From the NCBI GenBank assembly GCA_014376805.1, contig JACMQU010000036.1, positions 1 through 64,000 on the forward strand: a stretch of 64,000 nt of DNA. Reading direction: 5' to 3'. Source of the DNA: Bacteroidia bacterium (lineage in GTDB: Bacteria > Bacteroidota > Bacteroidia > UKL13-3). A program made the translations under genes and the position numbers. Below the pieces are notes generated by a model, which was not told where the DNA came from, did not search any database, and worked only from the letters and a program-made list of their open reading frames with translations. Of the stretch, positions 25,596 through 34,224 are shown piece after piece. Position 1 is the first letter of the stretch. Each line of letters opens with the position of its first letter.

Positions 25596-28427
25596 ATGCC
25601 AAAAGACAACAGTATTAAATCCGTACTTATTATTGGAAGTGGCCCCATTATTATAGGTCAGGCCTGTGAATTTGATTATAGTGGAAGCCAGGCTGCCCGT
25701 TCACTAAAAGAGGAAGGAATAAATGTTATTTTAATTAATAGTAATCCCGCCACTATAATGACTGATCCAGTTACTGCTGACCATATTTATTTATTGCCAC
25801 TTAATTCAGCATCCATAGAGCAAATATTAATGGAACATAAAATTGATGCAGTGCTTCCAACAATGGGTGGTCAAACGGCTTTAAATCTTGCTATTGAATG
25901 TGAAGAAATGGGTATTTGGGAACGGTACCAGGTGAGAATGATTGGTGTGGATACCAAAGCCATTGAAACAACAGAAAACCGCGAGAAATTTCGCCAGAAA
26001 ATGATTGATATTGGGGTGCCTGTTGCAGATTCTAATGTGGCAAACTCTTTTCTGGAAGGTAAAGAAATTGCACAAAAAATTGGCTTTCCGTTAGTTATCA
26101 GACCATCTTACACTTTAGGAGGAACAGGGGGTGGATTTGTTTGGGTTAAAGAAGAACTTGATGCGGCATTACAAAGAGGATTATCGGCCTCTCCTACACA
26201 TGAAGTTTTAGTTGAAAGGGCCGTGTTTGGCTGGAAAGAATATGAACTTGAACTGTTGCGTGATCAAAACGACAGTGTAGCAATTATTTGTGCCATCGAA
26301 AATTTTGATCCTATGGGAATTCATACCGGCGATTCTATTACAGTTGCACCGGCAATGACCTTAAGTGATAAGGTATATCAAAGAATGCGTACAATGGCTA
26401 TACATATGATCAGGAGTATTGGAAACTTTGCAGGAGGCTGTAATGTGCAATTCGCTGTTAATCCTGCTGATGAGGCTATTATTGCGGTTGAAATTAATCC
26501 TCGTGTTTCCCGTTCATCTGCTTTGGCCAGTAAAGCTACTGGGTACCCTATTGCCAAAATTGCAGCTAAACTGGCAATTGGCTATCATTTAAATGAACTC
26601 AAAAACCCGGTAACAAAAACAACATCCGCTTTTTTTGAACCGGCTATTGATTATGTAATTGTAAAAATACCCAGATGGAATTTCGATAAATTTAAAGGTT
26701 CAAACAAAACACTTGGCTTACAGATGAAATCGGTAGGGGAAGTTATGGGAATTGGTAGAACTTTTATTGAAGCTTTGCAAAAAGCCACGCAGAGTTTAGA
26801 AATAAAACGGAATGGTTTGGGTGCTGATGGATACCAGCAAAGGAACTTGGAGCAAATTGTTGAAAAGCTAAAAAATCCAAGTTGGGACCGCTTATTTGCC
26901 GTAAAAGATGCCCTTAGTTTGGGAATGCCTATTTCATCTGTTGAAAAAATTACCAGAATAGACAGATGGTTTTTAACTCAGATAAACGACATGGTTAGAA
27001 TTGAAAGTGATACCAAACGTTTTAATATTAATAATATACCTCACGATATATTGGTTGAACTTAAGCAAAAAGGATATAGTGATATACAGGTTGCTTACCT
27101 GCTGGGAGGAGATACAACAGAAGATGATGTATGGAATTTGCGGAAGAAAATGAATATCAACCGGATTTATAAAATGGTAGATACCTGTGCGGCAGAATTT
27201 CCTTCCCCCACAAATTATTTCTACTCCACTTTTGATGGGGAAAACGAAAGTAAAGTGAGCAACCGGAAAAAAATTATAGTACTTGGCTCTGGCCCAAACA
27301 GAATAGGACAAGGAATTGAATTTGATTACAGTTGTGTTCATGGCTTGCTTGCAGCTAAAGAATGCGGGTTTGAGGCTATAATGATTAATTGTAATCCGGA
27401 AACCGTTAGTACAGACTTTGACATGGCTGATAAGCTTTATTTTGAACCCGTATTCTGGGAAACTTTAAGAGAAATTATTGAACTGGAAAAACCCGAAGGA
27501 GTAATTGTTCAATTAGGAGGACAAACGGCACTTAAATTAGCTCGAAAACTGCATGAACATGGTATAAAGATTATCGGAACTAGTTTTGCTGATATGGATC
27601 TTTCAGAAGATCGTGGATCTTTTTCCAATCTGCTTAAAGAACTGGATATTCCATATCCGGATTTTGGAGTTGCAGAGGATGCAGAGGAAGCAATTGCCGT
27701 TGCACATGTTGTGGGTTACCCGGTATTGGTAAGGCCCAGTTATGTTTTGGGGGGGCAGGGTATGAAAATTGTTATTAATGATGAAGATCTGGAGCAAGCT
27801 GTAATAGATTTGTTGGGCGATTTACCTGGAAACCGCGTTTTAATTGACCATTTTTTAGACAGGGCAGAAGAAGCTGAAATTGATCTTATTTGCGATGGCA
27901 CCGCCGATGAAACTGGCGTGCACGTTATTGGAATGATGGAGCACATTGAACCGGCTGGAATACACAGTGGCGATAGCAGTGCTGTTCTTCCTCCATTTAG
28001 TTTGAGTAAAACGGTTCAGGAAACAATGGAAATATATGCAAAAAAACTGGCCCTTAATATGAATATTATAGGTTTATTGAATATTCAGTTTGCCATAAAA
28101 GATGAAAAAGTTTACGTTATAGAAGCCAATCCAAGAGCCAGTAGAACTGTTCCTTTTATTGCAAAAGCATATCAGATACCTTATATAAATATTGCCACCA
28201 AAGTAATGTTAGGGCATAAAAAAATAAAAGACTTTATATTTGACAGAAAACTGGTTGGTTATGCAATTAAAGAACCTGTTTTTTCTTTTGATAAGTTTCC
28301 AAATGTAAACAAAGAATTAGGACCAGAAATGAAGTCTACTGGAGAAGCGATAAGGTTTATTAAAGATCTTCACGATCCGGTATTCAGAAACCTTGTTAAG
28401 GAGAAAAGTATGTACCTGAGTAAATAA
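25596..28427 (+). CDS. carB: Carbamoyl-phosphate synthase large subunit, lacking the allosteric MGS domain
   Basis: The enzyme makes carbamoyl phosphate from ammonia, bicarbonate and two ATP for pyrimidine and arginine synthesis. Two homologous ATP-grasp halves are clear. The first starts VLIIGSGPIIIGQACEFDYS and includes RPSYTLGGTGGGF and EINPRVSRSSALASKATGYP. The second starts VLGSGPNRIGQGIEFDYSC and includes RPSYVLGGQGM and EANPRASRTVPFIAKA. The protein stops at 943 residues after GPEMKSTGEAIRFIKDL, where a full-length enzyme (about 1070) continues into the MGS-like domain that senses UMP, IMP or ornithine. The lack of this domain seems usual in Bacteroidota. The small subunit gene (carA) is not in the window. 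Confidence 0.97.
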   Translation: MPKDNSIKSVLIIGSGPIIIGQACEFDYSGSQAARSLKEEGINVILINSNPATIMTDPVTADHIYLLPLNSASIEQILMEHKIDAVLPTMGGQTALNLAIECEEMGIWERYQVRMIGVDTKAIETTENREKFRQKMIDIGVPVADSNVANSFLEGKEIAQKIGFPLVIRPSYTLGGTGGGFVWVKEELDAALQRGLSASPTHEVLVERAVFGWKEYELELLRDQNDSVAIICAIENFDPMGIHTGDSITVAPAMTLSDKVYQRMRTMAIHMIRSIGNFAGGCNVQFAVNPADEAIIAVEINPRVSRSSALASKATGYPIAKIAAKLAIGYHLNELKNPVTKTTSAFFEPAIDYVIVKIPRWNFDKFKGSNKTLGLQMKSVGEVMGIGRTFIEALQKATQSLEIKRNGLGADGYQQRNLEQIVEKLKNPSWDRLFAVKDALSLGMPISSVEKITRIDRWFLTQINDMVRIESDTKRFNINNIPHDILVELKQKGYSDIQVAYLLGGDTTEDDVWNLRKKMNINRIYKMVDTCAAEFPSPTNYFYSTFDGENESKVSNRKKIIVLGSGPNRIGQGIEFDYSCVHGLLAAKECGFEAIMINCNPETVSTDFDMADKLYFEPVFWETLREIIELEKPEGVIVQLGGQTALKLARKLHEHGIKIIGTSFADMDLSEDRGSFSNLLKELDIPYPDFGVAEDAEEAIAVAHVVGYPVLVRPSYVLGGQGMKIVINDEDLEQAVIDLLGDLPGNRVLIDHFLDRAEEAEIDLICDGTADETGVHVIGMMEHIEPAGIHSGDSSAVLPPFSLSKTVQETMEIYAKKLALNMNIIGLLNIQFAIKDEKVYVIEANPRASRTVPFIAKAYQIPYINIATKVMLGHKKIKDFIFDRKLVGYAIKEPVFSFDKFPNVNKELGPEMKSTGEAIRFIKDLHDPVFRNLVKEKSMYLSK

Positions 28428-28487
28428 GCTACTTCTTAATTTGTTAAAATAAATAATGGTTATAGGGGCAGGTAAAAAATAAATGGG

Positions 28488-29015
28488 TTATTCAAATAAA
28501 TGATCAGGCTCAGGAATTTTAAACACCAGTTTATTTGTTCCGAAAAAGTTTAAAAATACGTTTATAAAAATTGAAAACACATTTGAAACCAGTGGGCCAT
28601 TTTTTTCAAGCCAGATGGCCATTTCATGCTGGTTCATGTTTTCTGCCATAATTCCTACCCAAATGTTTGGAAAAAGATAATGATCGAAAACAAAATTGAT
28701 GACCAGATAAACCATGAAAGTAATGGCATACACCAGAATGTATTTAAGTAAATATTTTTCTCCATCGTCCGTCTGATCAATATATGTCCAGAATTTGTTT
28801 AAAGTAAACCCAACAAAAAACCCCATTACGTAACCTATGGCCTTAGATAATAGATTAAGTGCAGGATATTGAAGGGACATTAGCCAAAAAACACTTAAAC
28901 TTACCGTAGCACTGGTGGCACCCACTATCCCAAATTTTAAAAACTTACGGGTGGTTGGATATTGTCGCAACCATAATCTAAATCGCTGAATCTGTTTAAT
29001 TGACATCAATGGCAA
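28488..29015 (-). CDS. GtrA-like membrane protein
   Basis: The 175-residue protein has four hydrophobic segments, with FLKFGIVGATSATVSLSVFW, GYVMGFFVGFTLNKFWTY and a final NVFLNFFGTNKLVF. These are the signatures of the GtrA family, thought to take part in moving lipid-linked sugars across the inner membrane for cell-surface glycans. The neighbouring genes do not point to a glycan pathway. It is convergent with carB. Confidence 0.82.
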   Translation of the reverse strand: MPLMSIKQIQRFRLWLRQYPTTRKFLKFGIVGATSATVSLSVFWLMSLQYPALNLLSKAIGYVMGFFVGFTLNKFWTYIDQTDDGEKYLLKYILVYAITFMVYLVINFVFDHYLFPNIWVGIMAENMNQHEMAIWLEKNGPLVSNVFSIFINVFLNFFGTNKLVFKIPEPDHLFE

Positions 29016-29059
29016 AAGTAGCAGATTTATTACACAGCCAAAAATTTAGTTGAGTTAAC

Positions 29060-29770
29060 TTACATCATGCCCTCATCAGCAAAGCTAAAGTACTTTTTGT
29101 TTCCAATAATAAGGTGGTCACTTACAAAAATATCTAGTAATCTTCCGGCATCGATAAGTTTTCGGGTTAACAAAATATCTTGTTTACTTGGCTGTACACT
29201 TCCTGATGGGTGGTTATGGCAAAGTACAATGCCACTGGCCATTGCGTCTAATGCGTATTTGTAAATAATTTTTGGATCAACAACAGTGGAACTTATACCG
29301 CCGGTACTAACTTGCCTTTTTCCAATAATAGAATTATTTCTGCTCAGAAACATGATCCAGAATTCTTCATGCGGGAGGTCCTCTAAAATATATTCAAAAT
29401 GAAGGTATGCATCACTACTGCAAGTCATTTTTGGTGATTGTATAGCTTCCTCTTCTTTTCTGCGCCTGCCTAATTCCATTGCCGCTACTATGGTAATGGC
29501 TTTTGCTTCTCCTATTCCTTTTATTTTAATCAGGTCTTTTACCTGAAGTTTGCCTATTTCATTTAACCGGTTATTGGCAAATTGCAAAACCCGCTGCCCT
29601 AAATCTATAGCAGAACAATCTTTGGTTCCGGTGGCTATAAGAATTGCAAGAAGTTCTGCATTACTTAAGTTTTGGCGGCCTCTAAGGATTAATTTTTCTC
29701 TTGGGCGGTCGTCTTCAGCTAATTGTTTAATACCAAACCGCTTTTCCAAATGTTCTGTTTTAGTTTCCAT
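29060..29770 (-). CDS. radC: RadC-family JAB1/MPN-domain protein
   Basis: The 236-residue protein has a helix-hairpin-helix N-terminal part (LSNAELLAILIATGTKD, LIKIKGIGEAKAITIVAAME) and a JAB domain with the metal motif CHNHPSGSVQPSKQD. The domain is zinc-peptidase-like, but the molecular activity of chromosomal RadC is still unclear; the old link to DNA repair is not supported. Length is normal for the family. Confidence 0.93.
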   Translation of the reverse strand: METKTEHLEKRFGIKQLAEDDRPREKLILRGRQNLSNAELLAILIATGTKDCSAIDLGQRVLQFANNRLNEIGKLQVKDLIKIKGIGEAKAITIVAAMELGRRRKEEEAIQSPKMTCSSDAYLHFEYILEDLPHEEFWIMFLSRNNSIIGKRQVSTGGISSTVVDPKIIYKYALDAMASGIVLCHNHPSGSVQPSKQDILLTRKLIDAGRLLDIFVSDHLIIGNKKYFSFADEGMM

Positions 29771-29857
29771 ATAAAGGAACTAAATTAATAGGATCACCTT
29801 ACATTTAAAAACTTTAACCACTAACTAAATCCAGTAAATAAGATAATGTTTTAAATT

Positions 29858-29888
29858 AAAAAGGCCTTCCGTAATGGAAAGCCCTTTA
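29858..29888 (-). terminator. Intrinsic terminator of rpsT
   Basis: Reading leftwards, AAAGGGCTTTCC (29876-29887) pairs, with one mismatch or bulge, with GGAAGGCCTTT, loop ATTAC. TTTTTAATTT follows. Confidence 0.7.
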
Positions 29889-29935
29889 AACTAATTCTAT
29901 ATATTAATTGTGGTTCACTACTTAAGGGGAACTAA

Positions 29936-30241
29936 CTACTTTTTAGTGATTTTTTTCTTAATAGATTTTTTAACAACAACTTTCTCTGTACCTACTTTAC
30001 TTACAACTTTAGCAAGTTTAGATTTTTGATTTGAAGCTTTGTTTTTATGAATAATGCTACGTTTAGCCAGTTTGTCTAACATAGAGCTTACTTCTTTTAA
30101 TAAGGTTTCGGCTTCACTTTTTACAGTGCTGGTGCGAATGCGTTTAGCTAAGGTACGCGTGGTTTTAGCCTGGTAACGGTTACGCAAACGCTTTGTTGCG
30201 TTATTTCTGATTCTTTTTTTTGCTGATTTATGGTTTGCCAT
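29936..30241 (-). CDS. rpsT: 30S ribosomal protein S20
   Basis: The 101-residue, very basic protein starts MANHKSAKKRIRNNATKRLR, the typical S20 N-terminus, and has the conserved ASNQKSKLAKVV helix. The C-terminal KKSIKKKITKK tail makes it a little longer than E. coli S20 (about 87). It binds 16S rRNA in the small subunit. It stands alone, with its own promoter and terminator. Confidence 0.96.
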   Translation of the reverse strand: MANHKSAKKRIRNNATKRLRNRYQAKTTRTLAKRIRTSTVKSEAETLLKEVSSMLDKLAKRSIIHKNKASNQKSKLAKVVSKVGTEKVVVKKSIKKKITKK

Positions 30242-30291
30242 TTTCTCGTACTTTTCTTTTTTTGTGGTTTTGTTCCTTAAAAAAGGGATGG

Positions 30292-30321
30292 CAAAGATAT
30301 GATTTTACAATTAAAATCAAA
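30292..30321 (-). promoter_or_regulatory. Promoter of rpsT
   Basis: Reading leftwards, TTTG (30318-30321), an 18-base spacer and TATCTTTG (30292-30299) match the Bacteroidota promoter. The leader to the rpsT start is about 45-50 bases. Confidence 0.7.
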
Positions 30322-30341
30322 CTTGCAAAATAAAATTATCC

Positions 30342-30668
30342 TCAAACAGAAAAACTTTCACCGCAACTACATGTACGTGAAGCATTTGGATTGTTGAAAG
30401 TAAATCCTTTGCCATTTAATCCGTCTGTAAAATCCAGTTCGGTTCCAAATAAATAAAGCACACTCCGTTTGTCGGTAACTACTCTTACTCCATTATCATC
30501 AAATGCCTCATCTCCGCTTTTTAAAACATTATCGAAGTCTAATTTATAAGAAAGTCCAGAGCAGCCGCCACTATCCACACCTACCCTTAAAAAATAACTG
30601 TCGTCATAATGTTGCTCTTCAATTAACTTACTAATTCTGTTTTTGGCTTTTTCGCTTACGGTTATCAT
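30342..30668 (-). CDS. IscA/HesB-type iron-sulfur assembly protein
   Basis: This 108-residue A-type carrier has the three conserved cysteines: Cys36 in DSGGCSGLSY, and Cys100 and Cys102 in the CSCGESF tail. It would hold or transfer a Fe-S cluster or iron to target enzymes. Sequence alone does not separate IscA, SufA and ErpA. No isc/suf operon adjoins it; it has its own promoter, back to back with the dehydrogenase gene. Confidence 0.92.
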   Translation of the reverse strand: MITVSEKAKNRISKLIEEQHYDDSYFLRVGVDSGGCSGLSYKLDFDNVLKSGDEAFDDNGVRVVTDKRSVLYLFGTELDFTDGLNGKGFTFNNPNASRTCSCGESFSV

Positions 30669-30688
30669 TTCAATAATGATTTATTGTG

Positions 30689-30718
30689 CAAAATTAATGC
30701 TTTATATTTACATAGCAA
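30689..30718 (-). promoter_or_regulatory. Promoter of the IscA-type gene
   Basis: Reading leftwards, ATTG/TTG (30716-30718 core), a 19-base spacer and TAATTTTG (30689-30696) fit the consensus. The -33 element is half of the palindrome CAATTG (30716-30721). Confidence 0.65.
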
Positions 30719-30750
30719 TTGAAATGCCTCAATTGTTTTTGATAAATTTG
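30719..30750 (+). promoter_or_regulatory. Promoter of the 3-hydroxyacyl-CoA dehydrogenase gene
   Basis: TTG (30719-30721), a 21-base spacer and TAAATTTG (30743-30750). The ATG follows 21 bases later. Its -33 element is the other half of the palindrome used by the leftward promoter. Confidence 0.65.
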
Positions 30751-30771
30751 AACCAAAGTAAGTTATAACGA

Positions 30772-31623
30772 ATGATAAATAAAGTACAAACCATAGCCAT
30801 AGCAGGGGCGGGAACAATGGGGGTTGGCATTGCACAGGTTACAGCTACTGCCGGTTTTAAAACTATTTTGTTTGATATTGATGCTTCTATGCTGACAAAA
30901 GCTGAAGATAGCTTAAACAAAACCATGAATATGCTGGTTGAAAAGAAAAAAATTACCGCTGAAAAAAAACTTCTCATTCTTGGTAATATTAAATTTACAG
31001 ATAAAATTGAATACCTTATAGCTGATCTGATTATTGAAGCTGTGGTGGAACGACTTGATGTAAAGCACCAGTTTTTTCAAGCTGTGGCCGCCATTAATAA
31101 ACCAGAAACTATTCTGGCAACTAATACTTCCTCTATTCCGGTAACCCGCATCGCTGCTAAAATCCCTTACCCTGAAAGAGTAATTGGCATCCACTTTTTT
31201 AACCCAGCACCTGTTATGAAACTGGTTGAAATTATTAGGGGTGTTGAAACCGCGAATACGATTGCTCAAACTTGTAAAAGTTTAATTGAAGGAATGGGTA
31301 AAACAGGTGTTATGGTAGAAGATGCACCGGGTTTTATTGTTAACCGGGTTGCAAGGCATTACTATGTAGAAGGGTTAAAATTACTGGAGGAAAAGGTGGC
31401 TTCATTTGAAGATATTGATGCCTTAATGGAAAGCACCGGTTTTAAAATGGGCCCTTTTAAACTCATGGATCTGATAGGAGTTGATACAAATTTTTCTGTA
31501 ACGGCAAGTATGTATAATTTATTTCATCAGGATGCAAAGTTCAGGCCAAGCAGAATTCAGCAACAAAAAGTTGATGCAGGTATGAACGGACGTAAAACAG
31601 GGAAAGGCTTTTATGCATATTGA
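30772..31623 (+). CDS. 3-hydroxybutyryl-CoA (3-hydroxyacyl-CoA) dehydrogenase
   Basis: The 283-residue cytoplasmic protein has an NAD-binding N-terminal fold (IAIAGAGTMGVGIAQV), the catalytic-His region GIHFFNPAPVMKLVEII with ATNTSSIP before it, and a C-terminal helical domain (APGFIVNRVARHYYVEGLKL, then GRKTGKGFYAY). It oxidises or reduces 3-hydroxyacyl-CoA with NAD(H), in short-chain beta-oxidation or phenylacetate breakdown (PaaH role). The paa genes at 52-55 kb make the second role possible but the two loci are far apart. It overlaps the next gene by 11 bases. Confidence 0.92.
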   Translation: MINKVQTIAIAGAGTMGVGIAQVTATAGFKTILFDIDASMLTKAEDSLNKTMNMLVEKKKITAEKKLLILGNIKFTDKIEYLIADLIIEAVVERLDVKHQFFQAVAAINKPETILATNTSSIPVTRIAAKIPYPERVIGIHFFNPAPVMKLVEIIRGVETANTIAQTCKSLIEGMGKTGVMVEDAPGFIVNRVARHYYVEGLKLLEEKVASFEDIDALMESTGFKMGPFKLMDLIGVDTNFSVTASMYNLFHQDAKFRPSRIQQQKVDAGMNGRKTGKGFYAY

Positions 31624-32128
31624 ACCAACTGAAATTGCTATAAGACCAGCTAGTATTGTTGATATTGCAGCAATCACAGAAATTTATAATGAAGCAGTAA
31701 TAAATGGCGTTGCCACTTTTGATACGGAAGTTAAAAGTATTGAAAACCGTATAGAGTGGCTCAAACAGCATGATGCAACTCATCCGGTATTAGTGGCGTG
31801 TATTAATAATGAAGTAGTAGCCTGGGCGTCTTTAAGCAGGTGGAGTGACCGCAGTGCATATGATGGAACTGTTGAGGTTTCGGTGTATGTGCATCAAAAT
31901 CACAGAGCAAAAGGTATTGGAAGTTACCTGTTTGAAAACCTTATTCACCTGGCTCATAATCTTGGCCTGCATTATTTAATGTCGCGCATCTCCCAAGGTA
32001 ATGAAACCAGTGTACGCTTGCACGAAAGAAATGGCTTTAAAAAGGTAGGAATTATGCATGAAGTTGGATATAAATTTGGACAATACCTGGATGTAACTAT
32101 AATGGAAAAAGTTTTTAATAATTACTAA
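31613..32128 (+). CDS. GNAT-family N-acetyltransferase, phosphinothricin-acetyltransferase-like
   Basis: The 171-residue protein has a GNAT fold: IRPASIVDIAAITEIYNEAV, VEVSVYVHQNHRAKGIGSYL (acetyl-CoA-binding RxxGxG/A motif) and RLHERNGFKKVGIMHEVGYK. This spacing resembles the Pat/MnaT subgroup, which acetylates amino-acid-like amines such as methionine sulfone or phosphinothricin. The actual substrate cannot be told. The ATG at 31613 overlaps the dehydrogenase by 11 bases, so it is co-transcribed. Confidence 0.88.
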   Translation: MHIEPTEIAIRPASIVDIAAITEIYNEAVINGVATFDTEVKSIENRIEWLKQHDATHPVLVACINNEVVAWASLSRWSDRSAYDGTVEVSVYVHQNHRAKGIGSYLFENLIHLAHNLGLHYLMSRISQGNETSVRLHERNGFKKVGIMHEVGYKFGQYLDVTIMEKVFNNY

Positions 32129-32132
32129 CCTT

Positions 32133-32627
32133 ATGAAATATTTTAAATTATCTATACTTCTTTTTGTTTTATTACTTATGTTAACTTGTAAGAAAAATAA
32201 GAATACAGTTAATGCCAATACAGATTTTTTTGGACCAGTACCGGTAGATTTTTATATCAATATGGATTTGCCTTCTGCCGTTGATCTTAAATTTCCTAAC
32301 GGTTATTTTTATCAGTTAAATGCGGGCTTCAAAGGTGTAGTTGTTTATAATACCGGCTTTAGCGGACCAGATCAATATGTGGCATACGACCGAACATGCC
32401 CATATAGGCCCGACAGCAGTTGTAGCTATGTAAGTATTGATAGCAGTTCTACTTTGTTTTTCCGTTGCGGACAATACCTCACACCCGGAAAGTTTACCGG
32501 TTGTTGTGCTTCAAAATTTACAGCCATAAATGGTACACAGGTAGAAGGAAAAGCTACACGAGGTTTAAGGCAATATTATGTTACAAATTATGGCAATCAG
32601 TTAAGAATAACCAATACGCCTTTGTAA
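32133..32627 (+). CDS. Lipoprotein with a Rieske-like fold lacking the usual histidine ligands
   Basis: The 164-residue protein has a lipobox (LMLTC, Cys19). The pattern DRTCPYRP (Cys89), CCASKF (Cys124-125) and a G-(K)-A-T-x-x-L-x-Y-Y-V ending follows the layout of a Rieske domain, with cysteines at 89, 97, 112, 124 and 125. The CxH and CxxH cluster motifs are not complete because the His positions are Tyr and Ser. A [2Fe-2S] cluster is therefore doubtful; disulfides are more likely outside the cytoplasm. Related small lipoproteins occur in Bacteroidota with unknown function. It follows the GNAT gene by 4 bases. Confidence 0.6.
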   Translation: MKYFKLSILLFVLLLMLTCKKNKNTVNANTDFFGPVPVDFYINMDLPSAVDLKFPNGYFYQLNAGFKGVVVYNTGFSGPDQYVAYDRTCPYRPDSSCSYVSIDSSSTLFFRCGQYLTPGKFTGCCASKFTAINGTQVEGKATRGLRQYYVTNYGNQLRITNTPL

Positions 32628-32667
32628 CTAAATGCTAAATTTTAAATTGCTGAAAGTTTTTAAACAC

Positions 32668-34182
32668 ATGAAAAAAATATTATTGAATCTGATACTGCTG
32701 TTTTTAATTAATAGCTTATTTGCACAGCCGGCTTTTATTAACGACTCATTAGACATTTACATAAAGCGCGAAATGGAACGCTGGCAAGTTCCCGGCCTTG
32801 CTATTGCCATTGTTAAAGATGGTAAGATTGTTTTGTGCAAAGGTTATGGGGTAAAAGAAAGTGGTAAAAAAGATGCTGTAAATGAATATACTCTGTTTCA
32901 GATTGCCAGTAATAGCAAGGCTTTTACAGGCACGGCCATAGCTTTGCTTAATTACGAAAAACGCTTGTCTTTGGATCAGAAAGTAACAAACTACTTACCT
33001 TACTTTAAATTGTATGATACTGTTGCCACACAACTTTGTACCGTACGCGATTTGTTGTGTCATCGTATTGGCTTGTTTACATTTCAGGGTGATTTTTTAA
33101 ATTGGGGAAGCACTTTAACAAGAAAAGAAATTGTTGAACACCTGCAATTTACCAAACCTGTTTATAGGTTCAGGTATAATTTTGGATATTGTAATGCCGC
33201 ATTTGTTACTGCCGGTGAAGTTATTAAAACGGTAACTGATACTAGCTGGGATGATTTTATCGGCTCCCGTTTTTTTGAACCACTGGAAATGAAGCATACC
33301 AATACCTCTTATCTTACTATGTTAAACGATAAGAATGCATGCAAACCACATACACTTGTAAATAATAAATTGCTAGCAATGCCGCTAACTAATATAGATA
33401 ATATGAGTTCATCGGCAGCTATAAATTCTTGTGCCAGGGATATGGCAAACTGGTTGTTATTTCAGTTAGACAGTGGTAGGTTTAATGGCAGGCGTTTAAT
33501 CCCTTTTTCTGTGTTGGCTGAAACCCGAAAATCACAAATGGTGGTTAGTGATGTTAATTCACGCTTATTTAAAACAAAGCACTTTACTACTTATGGCCTT
33601 GGTTGGTTCAGTTATGATTATGAGGCCCGCAGAATATGGGAGCACAGTGGAGGTTCTAATGGCTTTGTTACCAAAACAGAATTTATTCCCGAAGAAAATC
33701 TTGGCGTTTTGGTGTACACCAATTCTGATGCGAATTCACTTTATGAGGCATTGTGTAAACAAATAATAGAAGCCTATTTAAAAATGCCATACCGCAATCT
33801 TAGCGAGAAGTATTTTATCCCATCACAACAAGGATATATAGCCGATCAAAAAGAATTAGATAGTTTACAAAACCTTGTTCAGATACATATAAAAACCCCT
33901 GTAGATTTTAAAAAATATGAGGCGGCCTATTCCAATGAATTATATGGTAAAATAGAAATCAGGAATGTAAAAAATCAACTTCGCATTATCTTTAGTAACC
34001 ATCCTCAGAATACAGGAAATCTGAAATATATTGGCGATCATAAATTTTTATGTACTTATTCTGATCCCACTTTGGGAGTACAGGTGATTCCATTTGAAAT
34101 GCTGAATGGTATAGCTGATTCAGTAACAATTAAAGTGGCAGATTTTATAGATTATCAATCATATCTATTTAAGCGGTTATAA
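32668..34182 (+). CDS. Secreted class C beta-lactamase-like serine hydrolase
   Basis: I chose the ATG at 32668 (MKKILLNLILLFLINSLFAQ) because it gives a clean signal peptide; the ATG at 32632 would add 12 residues before it. The hydrolase domain has the nucleophile motif SNSK (in FQIASNSKAFTG), a YxN-type site (GYCNAAF) and HSGGSNGF as the third motif. A C-terminal part after about residue 400 resembles DUF3471. Members are D-aminopeptidases, esterases or beta-lactam hydrolases acting in the periplasm. It closes the operon that starts with the dehydrogenase. Confidence 0.85.
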   Translation: MKKILLNLILLFLINSLFAQPAFINDSLDIYIKREMERWQVPGLAIAIVKDGKIVLCKGYGVKESGKKDAVNEYTLFQIASNSKAFTGTAIALLNYEKRLSLDQKVTNYLPYFKLYDTVATQLCTVRDLLCHRIGLFTFQGDFLNWGSTLTRKEIVEHLQFTKPVYRFRYNFGYCNAAFVTAGEVIKTVTDTSWDDFIGSRFFEPLEMKHTNTSYLTMLNDKNACKPHTLVNNKLLAMPLTNIDNMSSSAAINSCARDMANWLLFQLDSGRFNGRRLIPFSVLAETRKSQMVVSDVNSRLFKTKHFTTYGLGWFSYDYEARRIWEHSGGSNGFVTKTEFIPEENLGVLVYTNSDANSLYEALCKQIIEAYLKMPYRNLSEKYFIPSQQGYIADQKELDSLQNLVQIHIKTPVDFKKYEAAYSNELYGKIEIRNVKNQLRIIFSNHPQNTGNLKYIGDHKFLCTYSDPTLGVQVIPFEMLNGIADSVTIKVADFIDYQSYLFKRL

Positions 34183-34224
34183 TATTAAAATTGATTATAC
34201 ATTAAATTGAATCTATTTATCCAT

